Below are positions 1 through 12,469 of a DNA stretch of 64,000 nucleotides, piece by piece. Positions within the stretch are counted from its first letter, which is position 1. Each line of letters opens with the position of its first letter. Position numbers and translations under genes: made by a program. The notes below the pieces were generated by a model that saw only the letters and a list, made by a program, of their open reading frames with translations, made no database searches and was not told where the DNA came from. The stretch lies in contig AP031351.1 in the NCBI GenBank assembly GCA_037833965.1, forward strand, positions 15,946,501 through 16,010,500, in the 5' to 3' direction. Source of the stretch: Marchantia polymorpha subsp. ruderalis. Lineage: Eukaryota > Streptophyta > Marchantiopsida > Marchantiales > Marchantiaceae.

Positions 1-3000
1 GTCCGATTGGATTTTTCACCTTTGAAAAAACACTTTGTTAAACCACTTCCAACACGTTTGAATATACATCCAAGCTTTTAACTAATTGATGTATGGAACA
101 TGTCATTGATGATCCTTAATACAAGCGGATGCTTTTGCCTATCAATATGCAAGGTATTTTGTGAGTAACCACAACGTTGACAGACAATAAGAGAAATTCT
201 ATCCTTAGACTTTTTTAAACTCTAGTAGTTGATATGTCTTCATCTAGCATAAGAAGATTATATCTTAGTAGTAAGCAAAAAAAATATGCCAATCTCATTC
301 ATATTATACACTTTTCAAGGATCGTATTGAGCTATAATCGCGTAGAGTTTGTGTAAAGCTATCAACAACACAATATCAAATTTGTTGACTTCACTTCCTC
401 TCCGCGAAGTAACATTATTTGTATCTTTATGCACTTTCTAAATTTACTCAATCATTGCCAAGATGATTTGAAATCATTGTCAGGAATTGATAAACTTGAT
501 GCAATATTCTTAGCTTTGGCAATGGCAAGAGATGAAGGAACAAGAAAATTGACATTATGGATGCTGTCAATTCATATATATATAGCATGTTCTCAAGCTC
601 AAAAATATGACCAACAGAGTATCGGAAAATCTTTTCTTTAACTTAGTCACACATGAAAGCATATCGTTGTAAAATTCTGTCTGGTTTGCCTTACACCTGT
701 CTGATTGCTCCCTCGTTTACATCGTAGACACACTTTAACAATCTTTTACTAGGAGCATACTTCCTCCTCAGCTTCTCAATAATTTTGCATTGTTGTAACT
801 CATTGAATCGTTTAACGATCAGTTTCTTTGACTTTGCACCTGATATTAATCAACTCCAACAAATTTGTTTGACAGTGATAAGAGCATGGTATGAACTCTT
901 GATACAATGAATATGACTGCAACACGACTCTGAATGAAAGTTTAATGAAATAGCTTACTTTTCTTCACTACGTCAAATTAACCTGCCACATTAACCGATG
1001 CAACAAAAAAACGATGAAACTAACAATACCTTAACAATCAAATCACCAAGCTTTAATAAGCCAAAATTAATTTAAATAGTGTGCGTTAACAATGAAACAC
1101 AACTATATTCGTAAAAACACATATGTTTTGTTCGGAAGGACAAATATTTTGTCGCACAATAATTGTTTGACTTTAGTTCGTCGAGACTATTTATTTAGGT
1201 GGCAAAGATATTTGAGTTTTAGCTGACTAACACATCTACTTAGTTGGTCAGAGTATCCAATTATCTTTTATTACACCTGTTTAGTAGTGACAAGTACTTG
1301 TTTGTCATTAGGTAAACCTCTTAACTACGCACCTACATGATAAGTACACAAAATTCTCCAAGTATCAATTTGCATACTTAACCAAGAGACTACTGTAATT
1401 GTAGAAACTCTTCTATCATTGTCAGGAAGGATTTCAAGCCTTTCAGCCCAAATTCACATATATGTTGCTCCCCACTAACGACACAACCACATACAAATTC
1501 ACTCCACTCTTAGGTCACATATGTATTCTTTCTAATTCACCAACACACCACGACAATTATTGCAAGCAATAGTGCTCTGTCACTGTCCAACAATAATTAG
1601 CTCCACCATCATACTCTTTCAAAAGATATGTTCAAGGCTCTAATATCATTTTGTCACGAGTAAAGTCAACTTCATCAAAACACCGACTTCCATTAGTTCA
1701 TCTCATTGTCTTTTAGACTTATGTGAGCTCTATATAATTGGAGTTTCAAATAGATTTGCCAATTTTGTAGCTTAAGAATAGAACTACTTGCCAAAATTCC
1801 TAACAATTAATAATCTATGATTTTTTTCAACAGCAATAGTGATGAATCTTAAAGCAAGTTAAAAACTGATATAATTGTTAGAATTTAGTTTTAATCTCTA
1901 TTAATTAAAGGAAAAAATAAAATTTTCATGTAATGTTTTGCATCATAATTAAAATTTGAAGTCTAATGTTTCTCTCTATTGCATTAATTATTATCAACGT
2001 AAAATTACATCCATGCTAAAATATGATCACAATGAATTTAACAAATCTTGATTAGAATTGAATTTCATTACTGCATTTGTAGAGCATTCTTTCTCATTCA
2101 ATATATATGCATACATCAATTTAATCTAATCTCAATAATAAATCATCAAATAATATTATGACTTATGCTCAAAAATGTATTCAAATGAAGTTTTATCATC
2201 ACGTCGATAACTCAAATCAGATGCAATTTTAGGTCTTCAACTAATTGCAAAGGAAATTCAAGATCAATTTTGATACTAATTATTTGGTTCGACCCTGTAA
2301 TGTATAAGTTGAATTTGATTTTAATTACTTGCTCAAAATTTTGGAACACAACAAGATTATTTACAATTATATTGAAGTTCATCATTAATTTAAAAATCAA
2401 TCATTAATTTGAAAATTATGCATCAATGTCTTTTATGCTACATCTTGAGAGCATTATATAATAAAACATCGCAGTTAATAATTCAAGCACCATTAAAATT
2501 AGCTTATATTTTTTCATTTGTCATTTAAAAAATAATTCATTTTTTTATTCTTTTAAACAAAGAAATGAAACACTAGTTTATAACACATAATTATAAGATT
2601 TATTATCTATGTTTAAAACTCATCTCATAATTAGAAATTTCTTATATAAATTTTTTTAGCTTTAGTACATTAAAATAATACTATGTGATACCACATTTAA
2701 AAAAAATGTTTTTTGATATATTGATAGTACTAAATATTATCATATACATACATAATATTTTTTATGATATTATCAATGAATTTTCATATCTTAAAATATA
2801 GAAAATTTATTTAAATAATTATTTAAATACAAATTTAAATAATATATAAAAAATAAAAGATAATTTATTTATTTACTTCAATTAAAAATATAAATTTTTC
2901 ATAAATTGATATTTTTTTACGTTATAATTTGAGATCACAATGACCAAACTAACAACACAAGAGACAAAACCGTAATGTGTTTCAACCTCAAGGGCTGTGT

Positions 3001-4660
3001 ACACGGAGTAATACACACGAGAGACTTTACTAATAAGGCAAACACACAACAATGATCTGCTTGCATTGTTATGTGTTGTGCAGAAGCATCAGAGTATATA
3101 TGTATCTAACACAAGCGAACCAATCTGAGCTATAAATAGTTAAACATGATTTTATTCTTTAACCAGAGTTAACATCAACAAATATTTTTAGATCATTTTT
3201 AATGATTTAGAATAATAATAATTTAATTTAATTTTTAATTTTGTACATCAATTTGTATATCTTTTATTAAACCTATTTATACTATAAAAAATCAAATTTT
3301 AAAGTTCAAATGATTTTTCTTGATTTAATTTTTTTTCTAAAATATATGAATTGATGTTTTGAATTTTTTTCTCTAAAAATATTCTAAATATAAATATAAA
3401 TATATGTATAAATTCCAAATAAAACGTACATAAAATATTTGCTCTGTAATTTTCAAATAAAAATTATAGTGCATATTTTATCTTGCACAGTTTATTGAAA
3501 AAATAAAAAAATTTCTTTCAAAAAATTTTAATACATACTTTTGTGCTTTAATCTTGCAATATTGCATCAATTTTTTGATTTTATATAGGCTTATGAATCT
3601 ACAGCAATAAATCACTTTTCATAAAAGAATAGGTTCAAAATCATTCTATAAAAAAGTACAAATCCGTCTAATTCACTATAAGCTTCAAAAACTTCACCAT
3701 ATTGCATAATCTCTTAGACTTGTTGATATATCATCAAAGATTTTAAATATAAATAACATTATTGCACTTTCCACTATGATATTAGATTCTTCAACAAGAT
3801 ATTTTTCTAATTTACAAATGCTCTTAATCTTCGAAAGGAAAAAATATGTCCATAATGTTAATTTATAAATATTCATTGTTTATAATATATATTTTAGTTG
3901 CATAGATTTGTTTAAGATTATTATATATATATGTCTATATGTTTCGATCTATTCTTTTTCTAACAAATTCTTTGAAGAAAATTTCATTATAGAAGAGTTT
4001 GCTTTTGTTGCAAAACTTTTCATTGGGAATGAATGCTTGTACGGAGAGAGCAAGCAAAAGTTATGTATTCTTCCCCGTTTTGGGATCGGTATTGTAAAAG
4101 ATAAAATTCTGAGCTTAATCGGAATAGACTTCACAATGTTCTGCTAAAGAGAGATTCTTCAGGTTATAAAATGCTTCAATATTTTAGAAAGACTTGTTAA
4201 AACTTGCTCGTCATGCTTTACGAGATAAGTTCAAAGGTAGCTCTATTCTCTATAGTTCTAAGGCGTGTAATGACCAAGAAGTTCCTTCAACCTCTTTGAT
4301 GATGCAAGAGTGGGGAACTGAGGAGTTAGATACGCTATCTGATCGTTGAGACTCTAATCGACATATAGAATTCTCCCATTCAAACGACTGCGGTGCAAGT
4401 GACTTCAGTATGTTCAAAGTTTAGTGTTTGTGTAAAGAATCTAAAAATCTAGATATATATGGTTCAATTCTAATATCTTATGAGGCCTATCAGTTCACAA
4501 CTTCGTATCTTAGATTTCCCCCGTTATATTGTTAGATCTCAACCTGGTGTGCTCCTATTTTTGAGATGATATTTTTGGTTCAGAATGCAAATCTAACGAA
4601 GGAATTTAATCAACAAATTTGAAGCTTCTCTGAGACTTAGTGTTGAAGGTCATGTTGAGG
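1..4660. other. AT-rich gene-free block with decayed coding scraps
   Basis: The stretch is strongly AT-dominated, with poly-A/poly-T runs and stops in all frames. No splice-supported gene was found. Only short open stretches occur, for example 429-641 (+) and 3908-4147 (+), and neither resembles a known family. The composition contrasts sharply with the GC-moderate DNA that starts near 4.7-5 kb. I infer old, mutated repeat or transposon DNA, but no terminal repeats, integrase or reverse-transcriptase motifs were seen, so the element type is unknown. Confidence 0.5.
4200..4349 (+). pseudogene. Possible decayed coding fragment
   Basis: A 49-codon open stretch ends in TGA. Its residue mix looks protein-like (begins KLARHALRDKFKGSSILYSS) and differs from the AT-biased translation around it. 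It lacks a start codon and splice partners, and stop codons surround it. It could be the remnant of a host gene or a transposon protein captured in the AT-rich block. The family is not recognised and chance is possible. Confidence 0.2.
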
Positions 4661-4699
4661 ACAGGCAAGATGTGCTACCAGTGTCTATGTCCTCAGCCT

Positions 4700-7600
4700 A
4701 TACAACGGGAGGAATGTGGGTTCCAACCCACGTGAAGAATTCGGTCCTAAATGCATACATCAATTGATTACTGTTGGGAAAATGATCAACTGGGAAATTT
4801 TCCAGCTGAACCAAAAATTCGATCACATTCACAAAGAATTGGAAATCTTACTAACTTTGTGAAACATATCATTCGATACACCGTCGCTCTTTCAGATTGG
4901 CGGAAGGTTCAGATGTGCCGGAAAGAAGTGCCGATCTAAGACGAGGAAGAGGATTGGATTTGCAAGAAATGCCCAAGTCAAGGGCACCACATGACTTTGG
5001 ACGTATAGAGTTATGAAGGGCGCGAAAGGCGTGCGCTTGGAGCACAAGGTTCATGGCCTGAGGGATGGAGCCAAGCGCTGTGGACTGCGAGTCGCTGCCA
5101 GTCCTACGCCGTCTGCCAGAGCTATGCTCGAATCTTTCCACAGAGTCAACGCGCGCACGATAAAGCGATTGATGGATGGATGGATCGTCACTTGCGAGCG
5201 ATCTGGGTCATAAGTGCAATGCGATCATGTTGGAAGCGGTCGCACCGATGACAAGAGTATGGAAGGACCACCACCATATCCAGCCTCCGAAGGCTCAGAT
5301 CCTCGCGGTCTCCAATCGGTGTCACGAGGTGGCGGTGGGGCCTCCACATCCTTCATCTCGGTTGGTCTCCCGATTTGTCAACGACGTCCATCCCATTCTG
5401 CAGATCGCCCTCTCGCTCGGTTCATGCAGACTTGAATCTATGGCCCGAGACCGACCGACCGACCGGACCCACGAAAAGGCTCGAGATCCGCGTCTCCGGA
5501 CCTCCACATCCTTCCATGCCGCTCGGGAAAAAGGGCTCAAACTCAAGCGCAAACGCATGTCGTCAGAGCCGGAATTTCAACAGAGACTGGAGGGACCTTT
5601 TTCGCGAGTGTCAAACGAGAATGAACGAGCCCATGGCGGATGAACTGGGAAGACTGGATGAGGTTCTCCATCTTCTCGTGGATCGAGAGAGAGAGAGAGA
5701 GCGCGATCACCGTGGACTTTGTGCACTCTCGATCGAAGTCCATCGTCTCTGTGTGTGAAGGGACCTGGGCTCCTTCCCAATGCCAGTGACCATAAAGTGT
5801 CGTCCCCTTAAGGTTTTGATGTTTCCCCTAGATGAGACAGACAAACACCCATCGATCTCTGCCCATCCAGTTTGGGTGACACAAAGTGCTTCAAAGGTTC
5901 GGCTATGCTTTTACGGTAGAAAACCATGGCCATGCCATCGCGTCGCATCTGCTATGCGTAGGCTTGAGACTCGGTCGTGCCCTTCTGTCTTCCACCATAA
6001 TTCTCTCTTCGAGGGAAGAAGACATAGTCACGGCATTCCTATCTCGCATTCTCATCCAAATAATTACGAGGATCAGTGAGCAGTTTACAAGCTGGAGAAG
6101 ACGTTCACGAGTCTTGAATTTACGACTCCTGCCAGCAATTGCAGTGCATAGCTTTCGCAGTTCTTTTGGATCGACAGCTAAGATTTTTGTTCACTGGACT
6201 CGGGATCGAGCTAGTTCAAGTGATTTCGGAGTGACAGGTGACCTCGATTTTCTTTCACAATCGTCGAGGGGTGCCAACATATTCGAGGAAATATAAACGC
6301 AGCTGATCGCTGCCAGTGAGCTGAATTAAGCCATCATGATAATTTCTGGACCTCTCCAGTAATGGGACTTATAAAAACTGCGACGATTGCCGCTGACTCC
6401 AGCAGCCATCGCACGCACGCCCGCCCGCCCGCCCGAAGGCTGTCAATCTGCCTTGCCTTACGCTTGCAGTGGGTCAATCAATCATCAGGTAGAAGTTGCA
6501 TCCCTCTATGAGACGCTAGAGTAGCGGTGATGATGAAAGTTCTCGAGCTGTGGTGCTTGCCAGAAAGTCACTGTGCTGCGCTGCAGTGGACTTTTGACAG
6601 AAGAAAATTCGTGGAAACTGGAACCTCGTCAGACGATCTGACTCCTTGTAATCCCTTCATTTCCTTGACAAATTGTTCAAGTACCTCCCGTGGGAGGTCG
6701 GGAGAGAGGGAGGGAAAGGGGAAGGGAGGCGACGTTGACTCCACGCACTTGGACCCGGGATAATTGCACGAGGACGAGAGCTTATCAGAGCGGGGCACCA
6801 AGGACAAAGAACTTTATCGACGTCCGTGCCATCGGACGCCAAAATAGTTTCTTTATACATTTGACAGTAGAATAAAGTAGAATAATTGGATGCTTTCCAA
6901 GGGCCTTCTTCGCGTCAGTTGGAACCTTGTGTTTATGAGGATGGATCTGGGTTCAATTCCACCTCGTTGGAAACATTCAAAATGTTATACTCTTCATATC
7001 ATTGCACGTGAATCCATGAAACTAGTTCGAGGTGAAAAGAGCTCAAAATTATCATAGTACAAGATTACAGGGGGAGTAAATCTTGCCCCGATGTCTGTCC
7101 CTATGGAAGATAGAAGTTGGGAGTTGGTGAGAATCTTATTCATAAATGGTTGAAGGTTCTGCCACAGCGCTTCAAGCTTTCAAGAGGAAATGGCATGTCA
7201 ATATTTTCCTGTTCAAACAGATGTCGAACCTTCAGACTTGCATGCAACGCCGTACTGGAGTGAACCATGCTCTCATCGCATCAATTTGGTACCTGCTCTG
7301 ATGACTGTGCTTGCACATGACTATGTGTCTCTGCAACACGACTATAGCCCGAGCCGTCTTCATGATCAATAGAAGAGAAACTATTGCCGATCACCGTTCG
7401 AGTTTAATTGGCAATGTTCATGTCAGAGTGATGCTGTAGATAGCTGAGTGCGCGCACGACTTTGACAAAGATAAAATGAAATGCACGGAGTAACTATTAT
7501 TTTTTCCTGGAGGAGACGAAGTGCTGGAACCGGTTTTGACGGAGGCTACAACTTGCCAATGAGATCATTACTTGCGCGACAAGCCCAGCCGCTATGTCCT

Positions 7601-9480
7601 GAAGCTTCTAGACGCAGCAACGCAGTGCCCTCCAGGGCAAGAAGATGGCACTGCGTTCGCCCTGATGCAAGTTCGAATCATGTCTCTTCAAACAGTTTGA
7701 ACGATGAGACCTGGAGGCTCGCCATCCTGATTTTTTTTTAATTAAATCCAGTGATGTTGAATGGCTGGGCTTCTTGATCCAGCTGGGGAAGAGGAACGGT
7801 GATTAGAGAGAGATTATGATGCATGTGGCATGACCCCTGCATGCTTTCGTCCTCAACTTAAGAGATGGAACATGCTTCACGACTTCATGCTTGAGAGATT
7901 CCGTCCGTCCAGAGGTCGGGACTCGGGATCATAATGAAATTTGAAAGCATACTTGTAACCATTTTCCTGCTGCCACCGCTCGTAACCTTAGTTATCACGT
8001 ACATATCGCTAAGATGCGAAGTTTGCCACGTAGAGGTTACATCTCATGGAGTGTGGTTCAGTATAACCTCGTGTCAATTCCAGCTATTTTCCTGTCGGTA
8101 GCGGGGAGATACAAACAAATCAACAATAATTATGATCTTCAATTAAGAAGTCCTGTCTCGATAGACTGTCACTTGTCCTGGTCTCTTTGTGAAGAATACC
8201 GCGTATATGGTTTCCGGTTCAAATCAGGAGCTGCAGTGCCTCCTGCTGCGTTCCTGTCAATGGATGTGAATGACGACAACGAGGAGGCAAAGTGGAGAGT
8301 CGCTCGCATGGTGCCCTCAACCCTTGCAGTTGTTCAGAATTGAGGGTGGTCCGCGATGAGGCCATAGTTTTGTCATAGTGGATGACAGTTATGCAATGGG
8401 CATGAACTGGTCACATTCTGAGCTCGAAGAGACACTCGTGTTCCAGGTCTGATCGCTATCTCTGGGTATCGGATTTACAAGTCCAACAGGCTCCTCAGTT
8501 TCCAAACGCCATCGGAGAAAAGGCGAAAGATCTTCCAGGATTCGCTGGCCCTTGCTCGGTCTCTCCTAAAATGTCTGCTGACACCGAGATCAGGCGCAGA
8601 AGGATAAGCGCAAGGCACGGGCGCCAGCATTTAAAGGCCGGAGCTGACCTTGAGCAAAGTCCGCTCTAATAAATCCCACGTACTGCAAAGCCTGCAAGTT
8701 TGGGCCCATGGCGTTTACTTTGTCCTCGGAGGTAGAGAAGATCCATTTTTGCGTGCTGTGAATGGTCCATCACCTGTCCACTACAGGATCCACGATACAT
8801 TTGGTTGTCGGTCGACGTCGACTCGGCATCAGTGGAACCGCCACCTTGCCAAATTAATCTCTCGGGAACAGTCATACCGGCGAGCAAGTACTGGAACAGC
8901 AATTCTCAGCCATGCCTGCCGGGTGCCGTTGTCGGGTCGGATCGGGTCGGTCTGCTCTGGACTTCCAGTGAGTTGAGTCCAGTCGTGTGGATATGGCTCG
9001 TAGATATTTTGAGCTCTTCTCAAAGAACTCTTCACGACGAATTGTTGCCGACTGACAGCAGATTTCGTCTCCATTCAAAACGCCATTCTAGGCACAGTGC
9101 AGTAGGTGTCCTAACATTGTTGGACGATATGCCCACCGCTGGATGGCTTTTCTCGTTCAGCCCCGTTGTATTATGCATATGCTAGTGGCTCCTTTTGAGG
9201 TGACGAGGTCTTTTGTTAATCGTCTCCACTATTTTCCAATCCCATTCTGCAGAGACTCTTCAGCATACTTCAGTCTTCAATACAGGTTTGGTTGGGACAA
9301 ATCGGGGCGTAAATGTATTGCGAACTGCTTCAGTAAAAGCACTGCCTGTCGTTTGCCATTTATCTACAGTTGAGAAAAATTCAACGCTGAGATCCGAAAG
9401 CAAAATTCTTCGAAACTTTAGATGTGTAGGGAAGTTGAGTTCAGCGACTGTCCTCGCTGGCTAGAACGTTTCAAAATGAG
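4700..9480. other. Intergenic DNA without a supportable gene
   Basis: Base composition is moderate. Many short overlapping open frames exist on both strands (for example around 5176-5643, 5886-6296 and 8805-9185), but none shows a domain, a plausible splice chain or consistent residue composition. Short simple repeats occur: (GA)n at about 5683-5702 and a CCCG run at about 6421-6436. It may contain regulatory DNA or non-coding transcripts, but nothing specific can be named. Confidence 0.5.
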
Positions 9481-9486
9481 GACTGA

Positions 9487-9523
9487 GCTAAAATTCCAGC
9501 TAAAATTCCAGCTTCTGGAATTT
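9487..9523. repeat. 12-bp tandem duplication running into a 9-bp hairpin
   Basis: A 12-bp unit (gctaaaattcca) occurs twice at 9487-9510. The second copy forms the left arm of a perfect 9-bp inverted repeat (aaattccag at 9503-9511, 3-nt loop, ctggaattt at 9515-9523). Function unknown. Confidence 0.7.
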
Positions 9524-9705
9524 CAGCTGATCTACTAGTGGCTATTTGCTGTGAGACACCTACAAATCGAAGACGGCACGTGACCTTTCGTCTGGGGTTC
9601 GTTTCATAGTCAGGACAAGTACTGGCTTGTTCATGTGTTGAGAGGTTTCGGCTGATGAAGCAAACTTAACTCAGACAAATCAGAAGAAGTTGAGAAATCA
9701 GATGA

Positions 9706-9965
9706 CGTGAATATAATGTTGGAACATTTGGCAAATTCTTGTCATATTGCCATCGATGTGCTCGACTAGCTCTTGATAATGTAGGCTCCTCGAGATGTCT
9801 ACGGGAAGAGAATAGAGCTTGTTCAAAACATTCTCCGTGAATAAAATGTTGGAACATTTGGAAAATTCTTGTCATATTGCCATCGATATGCTCGACCAGC
9901 TCTTGATAATGTAGGCTCCTAGAGATATCTACGGGAAGAGAATAGAGCTTGTTCAAAACATTCTC
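9706..9965. repeat. Two-copy tandem repeat, 130-bp unit
   Basis: Copy 1 spans 9706-9835 and copy 2 spans 9836-9965. The copies abut exactly and differ at only a handful of positions, so the duplication is fairly recent. An open frame on the minus strand crosses both copies only because the unit lacks stops in that frame. The 130-bp period is not a multiple of three and no coding similarity was recognised. Confidence 0.9.
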
Positions 9966-10043
9966 CGTTCTATACACTACACAGAAAGGCATTCTAATGC
10001 ACGGCAGGCAAGCTGGGGCGTGCAGCCTGCCTTTTAACGGAGT

Positions 10044-10078
10044 ATTATTCTACCCTTTTAGCTAAAGGGTAGAATAAT
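10044..10078. repeat. Perfect 15-bp inverted repeat with 5-nt loop
   Basis: Arms attattctacccttt (10044-10058) and its exact reverse complement (10064-10078) flank a 5-nt loop. The right arm continues into a 15-bp word (10069-10083) that also occurs at 6877-6891. This suggests a small palindromic element or MITE remnant. It lies about 430 bp upstream of the LTP-extensin start codon. Confidence 0.75.
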
Positions 10079-10434
10079 TGGATCTCCTTCGAGTTATATC
10101 GTCCGAATGAGACAGACTCCTCAGAAAGGGGAGGCGAACAATGTGGTTACTATGTAGATCTTCTCCCGTACAGAAATTTGTCAGAAAAGCACACCTGAGA
10201 GGATATTAAATGCATCCATGATCTCAGAGTCTATCACAACCTAGACAAGAGTTGATGTACGTGGACTCCTGCTGCATTTACTTCTAGCTAGCTGTAAGAG
10301 TGTTGGGAGTCAACTGCTTGACAGTAAGTCACAACTTGTAGTACGAGAAACTCGACCTGTCGTTATCTGAGTAGCCGCCAGCATGAAGCGTCCGCAACGG
10401 AGTCCCTTAGGTAGTCAGCTCAACTTCAAAGGAG

Positions 10435-10441
10435 TATATAA
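10435..10441 (+). promoter_or_regulatory. TATA box of the LTP-extensin gene
   Basis: TATATAA lies 68 bp upstream of the ATG at 10509, which fits a transcription start near 10465-10470 and a short 5' leader. No other TATA-like element sits as well placed for this gene. Confidence 0.65.
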
Positions 10442-10508
10442 GCTCCGGTAGAAGAGTGAAGGAAACAGACCTTCACTCATCGAGTGTCAGAGAAGGTGAC
10501 ACAGGAAG

Positions 10509-11790
10509 ATGGGATCGATGAGGATGCAAACCCTGGCCTTGAGCCTCGTGGTACTTACAGTTCTGACGACGACCGCAGCAGGAAGCGAGAACTTCCAGGT
10601 TGCAACAGGAGGAAAGAAGAATTATGCGCAATGTGCCCCAGTGGCTGACTTCAAAACTTGCTATTCCTTTGTGAAACCAGGTTGGACACCGGTCTGGCTG
10701 TACCCCAAGCTGCTCTCACCGTGCTGCAAATACATCAGACAGGAAAGCCTGGACTGTCTCTGCAAGGCTGCGCAGTCCAAGTTCAGCTTCAAGGTCGACC
10801 TGAAGAAAGCTTTGGGCTTGGCTAAGAAGTGTGGAAAGTATTACCCCAAGGGCACCGTCCTCAAGTGCCAAGGTACGTACAACAGTGCTCTCAGATAGTT
10901 GTCAACGGGTCAATTCTACATGAAGATGAATGCAGTCTGAGTATTAGCCTCTCTTTCTCCCTCTTCCTCTCTCTCTCTCTCTCACTAGTTCGACGTTCCA
11001 GTTTATGTAGCATGTCATTATCCTTTGACTTGCAGGACTCTGATTCTGGTTCAGTACTGAATACATTTTGACATGACATTGTGGTCTTTTGGTGGCAGCT
11101 CCTCCTGCGCCATACTACTACCAGTCCCCACCTCCTCCCACATACTACTACAAATCCCCACCTCCTCCCGCCTACTACTACAAATCGCCACCTCCTCCCG
11201 CCTACTACTACAAATCCCCACCTCCTCCCGCCTACTACTACAAATCTCCTCCCCCTCCGGCTTATGTTTACAAATCCCCACCACCTCCTGCCTACTACTA
11301 CAAATCCCCACCTCCTCCCGCCTACTACTACAAATCTCCTCCCCCTCCAGCTTACGTTTACAAATCCCCACCTCCTCCCGCTTACTACTACAAATCTCCA
11401 CCCCCTCCTGCTTATTACTACAAATCTCCTCCCCCTCCCGCTTACGTTTACAAGTCTCCTCCCCCTCCCGCATACGTTTACAGCTCTCCCCCACCTCCCG
11501 TGTACGAGTACAAATCTCCACCACCTCCCGTGTACGAGTACAAATCTCCACCACCACCGGTCTACGTAACTCCATCTCCTCCCGTGTATCAAGCACCCCC
11601 ATACTACACTCCTTCCCCACCAGCGTACGTCACTCCATCTCCTCCTGTCTATGAAGCACCCCCGGTCGTCACCCCATCGCCACCTGTTTATCAAGCACCA
11701 CCGACGTACGAAGCTCCACCCACATACGAAGCTCCACCCACATACGAGGCTCCACCCACATACGAGGCTCCGACTCCCCCGGCCTACTAA
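10509..11790 (+). CDS. Secreted LTP-like eight-cysteine / extensin hybrid protein
   Basis: Two exons, 10509-10872 and 11099-11790, encode 351 aa. The donor is AAG|GTACGT, the acceptor GGCAG, phase 1. Residues 1-24 are a hydrophobic signal peptide. Residues 42-120 carry an eight-cysteine motif (C42, C51, C72-C73, C83-x-C85, C108, C120), the spacing of non-specific lipid-transfer proteins, which bind lipids in a disulphide-locked helical fold. From residue 122 the chain is an extensin domain of about 13 units of the type SPPPPAYYYK. It ends in SPPVY and repeated APPTYE units without further cysteines. In extensins, serine-proline runs are O-glycosylated and Tyr-x-Tyr motifs cross-link in the wall; this is family knowledge. 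Classical hybrid proline-rich proteins have the opposite order (proline-rich then eight-cysteine). Likely role: an apoplastic, wall-anchored lipid-binding or structural protein. The open frame antisense to the repeats is a shadow. Confidence 0.88.
11137..11544 (+). repeat. 30-bp extensin-coding minisatellite
   Basis: A 30-bp unit encoding SPPPPAYYYK, with YVYK and YEYK variants, repeats in phase within exon 2 of the LTP-extensin gene. Units differ mainly at third codon positions (ccc/ccg/cct, tat/tac), showing selection on the peptide. A second array of short units encoding APPTYE lies at about 11698-11769. Such arrays change length by slippage or unequal crossing-over. Confidence 0.9.
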
Positions 11791-11791
11791 G

Positions 11792-11982
11792 GTACGTACC
11801 GCGTGAGCTCAACCAGGAGGAGGAAACGCTAAGTGATTTCAGATGTCTGAAATCAGACGTCTTGTCTATAGACGTAACCGTAGGCATTTTGTTCACGGGT
11901 TCTAATCACGTCTCCATCGTCCGAGTTTGCTCTCGTGCTGACAGCGTCTGGAACTGCAACGCCGGTGATTTACTTTTTGCAG
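11792..11982 (+). other. Possible 3'-UTR intron of the LTP-extensin gene
   Basis: One base after the TAA stop lies the same 8-base donor (gtacgtac) used by the coding intron. A pyrimidine-rich acceptor (ttactttttgcag) ends at 11982. The exons implied are UTR only. This rests on splice signals alone. Confidence 0.4.
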
Positions 11983-12455
11983 GTCGCCTCGGAGTCTGGC
12001 ATGTCATGTCCCCTCCAGTGCAGAGAGAGCTGATCGGACAGTGTCATGCATGACCCGTGATCCTTGACGAGGAGCTCGTTGTACCATACGTGCCCATCAG
12101 CAGATCCAAGTCGTCGCTGTTTGTATAATCGTCTGCGACTCACAGCGTCACGACGACGTGACACTTCGAACTTGCTCGAAGATGAGGCATGAGCTCGCTC
12201 CGTTCCTTGTTCTGATCAACTCGATCAGATCATATCCGGAGATGGCTGTGTTTTAGTGTCGTGCTGAATCGGAGCAGTGATCAGATCCAGAGATAGCTGT
12301 ACTTTATCCTCAGTTTGAGCTGGAGCATTGTACCGATCGATCCTAAGGCAAAGATGGGCACAGATGAGCTGGAGATGTCCGGCCACCTTGTCCAGATAGC
12401 TCGATCGGTCGAGAGGCCAGTATCATGCCTGTAGTCTACGTGACCACTGTATCGT

Positions 12456-12461
12456 AATAAA
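12456..12461 (+). terminator. Candidate polyadenylation signal AATAAA
   Basis: A canonical AATAAA lies about 670 bp downstream of the LTP-extensin stop codon. The distance is long for a plant 3' UTR but shrinks to about 475 nt if the proposed 3'-UTR intron is removed. Confidence 0.35.
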
Positions 12462-12469
12462 CGCAAAAT

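Noticed and set aside
6894..6973. tRNA-like structure with a 7-bp tttccaa/ttggaaa closing stem and a gttcaattcc box
   Set aside because: The T-arm cannot form its 5-bp stem next to the loop and no anticodon arm is evident, so the closing stem is probably chance.
10891..11694. A 267-codon minus-strand frame antisense to the extensin repeats
   Set aside because: It is the reverse complement of the Pro/Tyr-coding minisatellite; its Arg/Val/Gly repeat is a shadow of the true coding strand, and the sense strand has a signal peptide, an eight-cysteine domain and splice support.
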